DNA from: Nematopogon swammerdamellus
Lineage: Eukaryota; Arthropoda; Insecta; Lepidoptera; Adelidae
Length of the DNA: 64,000 nucleotides
Assembly (NCBI GenBank): GCA_946902875.1
Contig: OX336345.1
Coordinates: forward strand, 10,013,395 to 10,077,394
Direction of reading: 5' to 3'
In this document: piece after piece, positions 57,101 to 64,000 of the stretch
Position numbering within the stretch: the first letter of the stretch is position 1
How the letters are laid out: each line of letters starts with the position of its first letter
Made by a program: the position numbers and the translations under genes
Notes under the pieces: model-generated
Seen by the model: the letters and a program-made list of their open reading frames with translations, nothing else
Told to the model about the DNA's origin: nothing
The model's database searches: none

Positions 57101-58995
57101 TGCAATTAATTGTGTTTATCAGCAAGAATAACAGCGGCACGTTTAAGATGTTATCTTTAGTAAACACATGTTTCTCACAAAACAATGATTGAGCATTTGA
57201 AATCAAACATTTATTAAATGTATTTAACTTTCCAGTTAATCTCTCGTCAAATCCCGTTGATAAGTTACAAATATACCGGGAAAACTTTGAAGCAGCCTAC
57301 ATGGAGGCGACTGAGTCCTTCTACAAGCTGAAGGCGAACGAGCACCTGCTGAGCAATGGAGTGCAGGCCTACATGCACTACGCGGACCAGAAGCTGCGCG
57401 AGGAGGAGGCCCGCGCGCACCGCTACCTCGAGCCTGGCAGCGGCAGTGTCGCTGCACACGTGCAGTGCTGCGAGAAGGTCCTCGTCGTGGCCCACCTCCC
57501 CACCCTCGTCGCGGAGTGCGCTCCCATGATCGAGGCTAACGAAACCAAAAAACTTCAAGTCCTCTTCCACCTCGTGGACCGGGTGCCGGACGGCGTCGCA
57601 CCCATGCTCGAGGACCTCAGCGCACATATCGTGTCGGCAGGCCTCGCCGACATGGTCGCCGCCGCCGACGTCATCACCGTTGATTCCGAGAAGTATGTCG
57701 AGCGACTCCTAGAACTATTTCGAAGGTTCAGTACGCTCGTAAAAGATGCTTTTCTCGACGATCCGCGCTTCCTCACTGCGCGTGACAAGGCTTACAAGCA
57801 CATCGTCAATGATACGACCGTGTTCAAGCTAGAGCTGCCGTCGTCTGCGCTCGCGCGCGGCAGCAAGGGCACAGCGCCCGAGAGCAAGTGCCCCGAGCTG
57901 CTCGCCAACTACTGTGACATGCTGCTCCGCAAAACTCCGCTCAGCAAGCGCCTCACCACCGAGCAGATCGAGTCTCGTCTCAAGGACGTCCTGCTCGTGC
58001 TAAAGTACATTGAGAACAAGGATGTGTTCATGCGCTACCACAAGGCGCACCTCACGCGCCGGCTCATCCTCGACTCGAGCGCGGACTCGGAGAAGGAGGA
58101 GGACATGGTGGAGTGGCTGCGCGAGGTGGGCATGCCGGCCGACTACGTCAACAAGCTGGCGCGCATGTTCCAGGACGTGAAGGTGAGCGAGGATCTTAAC
58201 AATCATTTCCGAGCGGATACCACGCGGCACGACGCCATCAACATCAAGATCCTCAACGCGGGCGCGTGGGCGCGCGGCTCGGAGCGCGTCACAGTCAGCC
58301 TGCCTCTAGAGCTCGAGGACTACATCCCGGAGGTGGAGGAGTTCTACAAGAAGAAACACTCGGGCCGCAAGCTCCAGTGGTACCATCACATGAGCAACGG
58401 CACCATAACGTTTGCCAATGCGGTCGGCCGGTTCGACCTCGACGTCACAACATTCCAGATGGCCGTGCTGTTTGCGTGGAATCAGCGGCCGCTTGAAAAA
58501 ATAAGCTACGAGAACTTGAGGCTGGCGACAGAGCTCCCCGACCCCGAGCTGAGAAGAACACTGTGGTCGCTTGTCGCATTCCCCAAATTAAAACGGCAGC
58601 TCCTATTGTACGACCCTATAGTGCAGGGACCGAAAGATTTTGCCGAGAACACAATCTTTTGGGTGAATCAAGAATTTGCACTGATAAAAAATGGGAAACC
58701 TCAGCGGAGAGGAAAAATCAATTTGATCGGAAGGCTACAGTTAAGCACGGAAAGATCTCAGCAGGAAGACAACCACTCTATCGTTCAACTGCGAATATTA
58801 AGGACACAAGAAGCCATTATTAAAATACTTAAAATGAGAAAACGAATCACAAACACAGCACTTCAGGTTGGTGAACTTATTAATTTATTTCCAAACTATT
58901 CAAAATATAAAAACAAATTATTCAAAAAGGCACAGACACAATTATATGGATACTTTTTATGCAAGAGTCAAGAGAAGTACAGTACGCGGCAGTAA
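54187..58995 (+). CDS. CUL5: Cullin-5
   Basis: Exons 54187-54195, 54381-54536, 56208-56610 and 57236-58866 (or to the stop at 58995) join in matching phases. The start MLR|DKGQLSFEDKW is followed by LKLLRQETVT and VCLWDERGAYK. Exon 3 has FIKQAQARVLAQREEQ, EWRKFFTQC and KLMLDSWN then LQDSAMKLV. Exon 4 has PESKCPELLANYCDMLLRKT, VFMRYHKAHLTRRLILD, EWLREVGMPADYVNKLARMF, ILNAGAW, EEFYKKKHSGRKLQW and WNQRP. The neddylation segment is AIIKILKMRKRITNTAL. All match CUL5, the scaffold of RING ubiquitin ligases with SOCS-box adaptors and RBX2. About 733 residues to the conserved LQ compare with about 736 in human. The last roughly 42 residues before the stop do not resemble the usual CUL5 end, so a final exon may be missing or the tail diverged. 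Confidence 0.92.
54537..56207. other. Cullin-5 intron 2 with repeat fragments
   Basis: AGACCCGGCCGGGT and TTCTGGGAG occur twice near 55150-55230. A segment GGATTCACT..ATTTAGAA..ACACA..TTTTTGAA occurs twice, at about 54752 and 55490. TCCACGTGGACGACGTGG lies at 55781. All appear to be transposon remnants. Confidence 0.45.
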
Positions 58996-59524
58996 ATAAT
59001 GGACAACGAGAGAGAGATAGAGCACATCAAAAGAGACTATCCGGTTGTAGAGCGTCGTTCCAGTCGCATGTCTATGTGCGACAGGGAGACACTCTACAAC
59101 TGGATTCTCTTTCTAAAGCTCGATGTACAGTATTTACAGTCACATATACAGTACATATATAATAAAAAAAAAAAATTATTCCATACCATCAAATTCAAGT
59201 GATTCATTTGTTGGTACCCTGTCACCTGAACAGGCCATAGAGCTGTGTCATAGGTGAAATTTGATTTAATTTTTCAAAGTTCTAATATGTTCTCAGATCT
59301 GGTAAATATCAAACATTGCTCAAGTTTTGAAATCAATATAAAAATAGCTTAGTTCCCAACGTGATATACACACCATTTCAATACTTTTGACAGCATATTT
59401 TTGTTTCAATATTTTATTAAAATTGCCTACAAATTTAATCTATAACTTACATATAATAACTTACATTATCGAAATCATAAAAAAGGCAAACTCTCCTATA
59501 CATGATAAGGAAAGGTTCCTCTAG

Positions 59525-59806
59525 TAGTATAAAACGTATGTGCGCCCACTCCTCGGGTACGGCTACCAAATCTGGAGCCCCTACTTTCAAAAAGATATTT
59601 TCCTACTAGATAGATTACAGAAGCAGGCAACAAAGATCGTGGCCTCTATAAGAAACGTATCATACGAGAACCACCTAGAGGCGTTGGGCCTCACCACACT
59701 GGAAGAACGAAGGCACAGAGATGATCTCGTCGAAACTTACAAAATTTTATCAAAACGGTATGATGTGGAAAATCTCGAAACTAATGTACACAATGAATAC
59801 AAATGA
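59525..59806 (+). mobile_element. Non-LTR retrotransposon fragment
   Basis: The frame encodes LLGYGYQIWSPYFQKDIFLL then LQKQATKIVASIRNVSYENH and LEERRHRDDLVETYKIL. This is the post-RT block of CR1/Jockey-group LINEs (YG..IW.P...KDI..LE..Q..ATK). Both ends are truncated. Confidence 0.75.
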
Positions 59807-60460
59807 TACTCATTAAAACTAAACTGAACCTCAAGCAAACCAAACCCAAGGAAACACTTTATTGCCAACCGGGTAGTTGACTCGTGTAGCAGACTCACAG
59901 AGGAAGTCATTAGTGCTACTTCAGTGAACAGCTTCGAAAACAGACTTGATATTTATATAAAAAACCAGAAACTTTACAAGTAAATGAAAAAAAAACAATA
60001 AAACAAGTGCACCACCAATTTACCAACTTCGATGTATGAATCAGCTGCTGCTAGCATTTCTAAACAATAATAATAATTACTTATATTAAAACTAAACTGA
60101 ACCTCAAGCAAACCAAACCCAAGGAAACACTTTATTGCCAACCGGGTAGTTGACTCGTGTATAATGCGCGGGGCGGATCACGGCGTGTCGCCGCCGCAGC
60201 GGTTCGTCGGTGTTCTCCCTCGCACCCGCACCGTACTTGTATAGTGTATTCGCGTGGCGGGTCGCCCGCTGCGGCGACGACACGCCGAGATCCGTCCCGC
60301 GTAGTCTAACAGACTCACAGAGGAAGTCATTAGTGCTACTTCAGTGAACAGCTTCGAAAACAGACTTGATATTTATATAAAAAACCAGAAACTTTAGAAG
60401 TAAATGAAAAAAAAAAAACAATAAAACAAGTGCACCACCAATTTACCAACTTCGATGTAC
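59807..60460. repeat. Direct duplication with one copy interrupted
   Basis: About 59809-60038 and 60085-60458 share AAACTAAACTGAACCTCAAG, GGAAACACTTTATTGCCAAC, GAGGAAGTCATTAGTGCTAC and TTTACCAACTTCGATGTA. The second copy is split after GACTCGTGTA by about 148 bp (60162-60309) that is absent from the first copy. The unit looks like the 3' region of the adjacent LINE. Confidence 0.85.
60162..60309. mobile_element. Short GC-rich inverted-repeat insertion
   Basis: GCGCGGGGCGGATC..CGGCGTGTCGCCGCCGCAGCG at the left is mirrored by CGCTGCGGCGACGACACGCCG..GATCCGTCCCGCG at the right. The empty site at about 59889 (GTGTAGCAGACTC) proves insertion, probably with a TA duplication. Confidence 0.8.
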
Positions 60461-60660
60461 GAGGGTGGTCCCAGAAGTACCCGGCCTAACAAAGAAAATG
60501 AAACAAATTTTGGAAAAACTACCTTTATTTCTCAACGTAGCACCGAGCATACATACGGGAGACGCAACGCTACTGCGTTTGTATCGGAGCACGGCTAGCC
60601 AAAAATCCCTACTACTACGAAAATCGAAATCGCAATTTAATCTTTTATGACGTGACTTGT
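60459..60660 (+). mobile_element. Mariner-type left end fragment
   Basis: ACGAGGGTGGTCCCAGAAGT and ACCCGGCCTAACAAAG begin a segment whose first bases resemble a mariner terminal repeat (compare CGAGGG at 48243). No matching right end was found within the next 500 bp. Confidence 0.4.
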
Positions 60661-61135
60661 CTATCTCCGTTACCCATATCGCGCCCTGCGATATGGAGAG
60701 AGACAGAGCGAGCAAGGCCAGCGACAGGTTTGTTATCGCTGGCTTGGCTCGGGTATCTGGTAGTAAGAGCCGACCGTCCGACCAATCGGAAGCCTTGCTT
60801 GACGGCAACTTGACGGGATCACTATGAATGCCAGTCTGACGGACGATGATGGTGCGGTATATTTGTGAATTTTGAAATTGTTATTTGTAATATTATTTCA
60901 AATAGTTTTTACTGAACGAATATTATTGTTTGAATCCAAAAAAAAATATTGAAAAATTAAACCAGACTGTTGTTCTAATATTTTTGAAAAGTTGTACTAA
61001 TAATCAGTGATAGGAATAAGTAGGGCTTATTTACCTAAACTTCGAGGAACAGAGTAAAAGATTGGAGTCTTCCTTAAAACAATATTTTTTTCCGGTTTAA
61101 TAATATTCATGGTGTTTTAATCTCGCGATTTAAAA

Positions 61136-62945
61136 AAAGTGGCCGCCATTTTGAACTTTTTAGTTACTGGACCGATTGCTTTCAAAATCGATATCTGGGT
61201 GTATGTGTGGGCTCTGATTACGAATCTGTAGTAAAAATTTAAAAAAAGTGGCCGCCATTTTGAACTTTTTAGATAGTGGACCGATTGCTTTCAAAATCGA
61301 TATCTGGGTGTATGTGTGGGCTCTGAATACGAATCTGTAGTCAAAATTTAAAAAAAGTGGCCGCCATTTTGAACTTTTTAGTTACTGTACCGATTGCTTT
61401 CAAAATCGATATCTGGGTATATGTGTGGGCTCTGAATACGAATCTGTAGTAAAAATAAAAAAAAGTGGCCGCCATTTTGAACTTTTTCGTTACTGGACCG
61501 ATTGCTTTCAAAATCGATATCTGGGTGTATGTGTGGGCTCTGAATACGAATCTGTAGTCAAAATTTAAAAAAAGTGGCCGCCATTTTGAACTTTTTAGTT
61601 ACTGGACCGATTGCTTTCAAAATCGATATCTGGGTGTCTGTGTGGGCTCTGAATACGAATCCGTTGTCAAAATGTAAAAAAAGTGGCCGCCATTTTGAAC
61701 TTTTTAGTTACTGGACCGATTGCTTTCAAAATCGATATCTGGGTGTCTGTGTGGGCTCTGAATACGAATCCGTTGTCAAAATGTAAAAAAAGTGGCCGGC
61801 CAAATCAAATTGGCGGCCAGTTTTTTTAAATTTTGACAACGGATTCGTATTCAGAGCCCGCACGGACACCCAGATATCGATTTTGAAAGCAATCGGTCCA
61901 GTAACTAAAAAGTTCAAAATGGCGGCCACTTTTATAAAATTTTGACAACGGATTCGTATTCAGAGCCCACACAGACACCCAGATATCGATTTTGAAAGCA
62001 ATCGGTCCAGGAACTAAAAAGTTCAAAATGGCGGAAACTTTTTAAAATTTTGACAACGGATTCGTGTTCAGAACCTACACAGACACCCAGATATCGATTT
62101 TGAAAGCAATCGGTTCAGTAACTAAAAAGTTCAAAATGGCGGTCACTTTTTTTTAATTTTGACAACGGATTCGTATTCAGAGCCCGCACGGACACCAAGA
62201 TATCGATTTTGAAAGCAATCGGTCCAGTAACTAAAAAGTTCAAAATGGCCGCCACTTTTATAAAATTTTGACAACGGATTCGTATTCAGAACCCACACAG
62301 ACACCCAGATATCGATTTTGAAAGCAATCGGTCCAGTAACTAAAAAGTTCAAAATGGCGGCCACTTTTATAAAATTTTGACAACGGATTCGTATTCAGAG
62401 CCCACACAGACACCCAGATATCGATTTTGAAAGCAATCGGTCCAGTAACTAAAAAGTTCAAAATGACGACCACTTTTTTTAAATTTTGACAACGGATTCG
62501 TATTCAGAGCCCACACGGACACCCAGATATCGATTTTGAAAGCAATCGGTCCAGTAACTAAAAAGATCAAAATGGCGGCCACGTTTTTAAATTTTGACAA
62601 CGGATTCGTATTCAGAGCCCACACGGACACCCAGATATCGATTTTGAAAGCAATCGGTCCAGTAACTAAAAAGATCAAAATGGCGGCCACGTTTTTAAAT
62701 TTTGACAACGGATTCGTATTCAGAGCCCACACGGACACCCAGATATCGATTTTGAAAGCAATCGGTCCAGTAACTAAAAAGTTCAAAATGGCGGCCACAT
62801 TTATAAAATTTTGACAACGGATTCGTATTCAGAGCCCACACAGACACCCAGATATCGATTTTGAAAGCAATCGGTCCAGTAACTAAAAAGTTCAAAATGG
62901 CGGCCACTTTTTTTGAATTTTGACAACGGATTCGTATTCAGGGCC
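61136..62945. repeat. Tandem array of a 109-bp unit in two opposed blocks
   Basis: The unit is GTGGCCGCCATTTTGAACTT, TTTAGTTACTGGACCGATTG, CTTTCAAAATCGATATCTGG and GCTCTGAATACGAATC. Six units run forward from 61136 to about 61800, then about ten run in reverse to 62945. The turn is at GTGGCCGGCCAAATC..GGCGGCCAG near 61795-61820. Predicted frames (GPIAFKIDIWVSVWALNTNP) are the repeat read through, not genes. Confidence 0.92.
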
Positions 62946-62954
62946 CACACAGAC

Positions 62955-63400
62955 ACTTTTATTATAAAATAACCGTCGGAGGACCTTGGTTGAAAATTTT
63001 AAAATTTAGTAGAACGGACAGACATGCATTTGTTACGGAACCCTACATTCATTTTAAAATAAATGTTAAATTTTGTAGAACGGACAGACATGCATTTGTT
63101 ACGGAACCCTACATTCATTTTGCAGAACTTATTAGTAGAATGGACAGACATAAACGTGTTACGGAACCCTACTTTTATTATAAAATAACCGTCGGAGGAC
63201 CTTGGTTGAAAATTGTAAAATTTAGTAGAACGGACAGACATGCATTTGTTGCGGAACCCTACATTCATTTTGAAATAAATGTTAAATTTTGTAGAACGGA
63301 CAGACATGCATTTGTTACGGAACCCTACATTCATTTTGCAGAACTTAGTAGAATGGACAGACATAAACCTGTTACCGAACCCTACTTAACAGTTGCACTC
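62955..63400. repeat. GGAACCCTAC repeat, duplicated
   Basis: A unit of about 70 bp (AGAACGGACAGACATGCATT, TGTTACGGAACCCTACATTC) occurs in tandem, and the whole block of about 215 bp from TTTATTATAAAATAACCGTC is duplicated at 63172. Between blocks, AGAATGGACAGACATAAACG is a diverged unit. This motif ends many lepidopteran repeats. Confidence 0.8.
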
Positions 63401-63554
63401 CAAATGTGCCGGCAGATCCCGTGCCACTCTAACTTAACCCTTAATGCAATGACTTAAGGTTTCATTTTAAAAATGACGCTGACGCGATGTCGCGATTTCG
63501 AGTTATAAATTTTATACCCACCTAAAAAAGTGCCAAGCACCGCTAAAGAAATTT

Positions 63555-63700
63555 TCACTTAAAAAAAAACAAGCAAACAAATAAACAAACAAATATACTT
63601 TCGCATTTATGATAAACAACATGATAGCAAACAAATAAACAAACAAATATACTTTCGCATTTATGATAAACAACATCGCATTTATTATAAACAACATCCC
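63555..63700. repeat. Short tandem duplication
   Basis: GCAAACAAATAAACAAACAA and ATATACTTTCGCATTTATGA with TAAACAACAT occur twice, followed by a partial third copy. Confidence 0.8.
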
Positions 63701-63853
63701 CGTATACAATAATTGATTTCAAATTTCTTTCCAGTCTGTCAAATTTGCCTATCATGTGTACGCGCCCGGTATGGCGCGCAGTCGTGCTCCTAACTCGCGG
63801 AATTATTGTATTTTTCACGTTTTAAGCGTTGTATTATCATTAAAATGACTTAC

Positions 63854-63933
63854 CTATGAAAGGTTACGCCATCTTTTGTTATTCCTGATGATCTTGAGCT
63901 CTTTCGACACGTACGAACTGCACAACTCGCCAT
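63854..63933 (-). CDS. THAP-domain protein, first exon
   Basis: The ATG at 63933 (context AAAATGG, a good Kozak match) starts MASCAVRTCRKSSRSSGITK then DGVTFH, and the exon ends CATAG|GTAAGT in phase 2. The C-x4-C pair 16 residues before TFH(R/K) is the start of the C2CH THAP DNA-binding domain. The rest, with the FP motif, invariant Trp and second Cys/His pair, must lie in later exons to the left; I did not find them before the repeat array at 63.4 kb. It may be a cellular THAP gene or a P-element-type transposase. This short exon was found from the sequence because it is too small for a long open frame. Confidence 0.6.
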
Positions 63934-64000
63934 TTTGCGTAGTGCACATATACGTGTTCTTTGTCCCCAAGTCACATGTGCACTGACGTTCGATCCCGCA

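Noticed and set aside
58959..59202. Two overlapping plus-strand frames after Cullin-5
   Set aside because: Neither resembles a cullin C-terminus or any family I know. Probably 3' UTR or intron.
61574..62907. Frames repeating GPIAFKIDIWVSVWALN on both strands
   Set aside because: They are translation of the 109-bp tandem unit in the two opposed blocks.

Overview
This window is nuclear DNA of an insect, most probably a moth or butterfly. The genes are intron-rich with GT-AG splice sites. The background is AT-rich with many GTAGGTA-type stretches. There is a typical insect cuticular protein gene and an insect-type secreted CUB protein. The repeats are lepidopteran in character: Helitrons ending in GCGGGCAAAAGCTAGT, RTE-like LINEs with a (TGA)n tail, several SINE families, and many TA-flanked MITEs. 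I had no alignment tool. Exon joins were made by eye, by matching reading frame and splice phase against remembered family patterns.

Genes from left to right: (1) minus strand, 1744-5705, a secreted cysteine-rich/CUB protein, only partly assembled; (2) plus strand, 14572-16321, a complete four-exon cuticular protein; (3) minus strand, 17159-20572, a complete four-exon prefoldin subunit 3; (4) plus strand, about 25489-26437, a small membrane protein resembling the deltamethrin-resistance (prag01-type) family; (5) minus strand, 28421-53157, a complete ten-exon BTB-BACK-Kelch protein of the KLHL1/4/5 type, whose introns make up most of the window; (6) plus strand, 54187 to about 58995, Cullin-5, divergent from the Kelch gene with start codons about 1 kb apart; (7) minus strand, 63854-63933, the first exon of a THAP-domain gene. 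A second THAP-type first exon, with a one-base slip in a T run, lies at 34118-34216.

Between and inside the genes nearly everything is mobile DNA. There is a hAT element split by a Penelope-type element (7260-9910), a prefoldin intron with nested SINE and MITE insertions, and three GC-rich or TIR-bounded MITEs in a row (22.4-24.1 kb). A minisatellite arranged as a giant palindrome sits inside a Helitron (31.6-34.0 kb). A LINE with a clear 13-bp target duplication lies at 35.99-37.16 kb, and a RTE-like LINE is interrupted by a mariner (47.6-50.05 kb). A second palindromic tandem array lies at 61.1-62.9 kb.

The most unusual signals are these. One SINE family has a head that matches the internal promoter region of 5S rRNA, and its body also occurs with an unrelated head. 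Two independent tandem arrays are each folded head-to-head. Prefoldin exon 2 is squeezed between transposons that end 30 bp or less from its splice sites. The two ubiquitin-ligase genes, a Kelch adaptor and a Cullin, are divergently paired, which may be coincidence because Kelch proteins usually serve Cullin-3.
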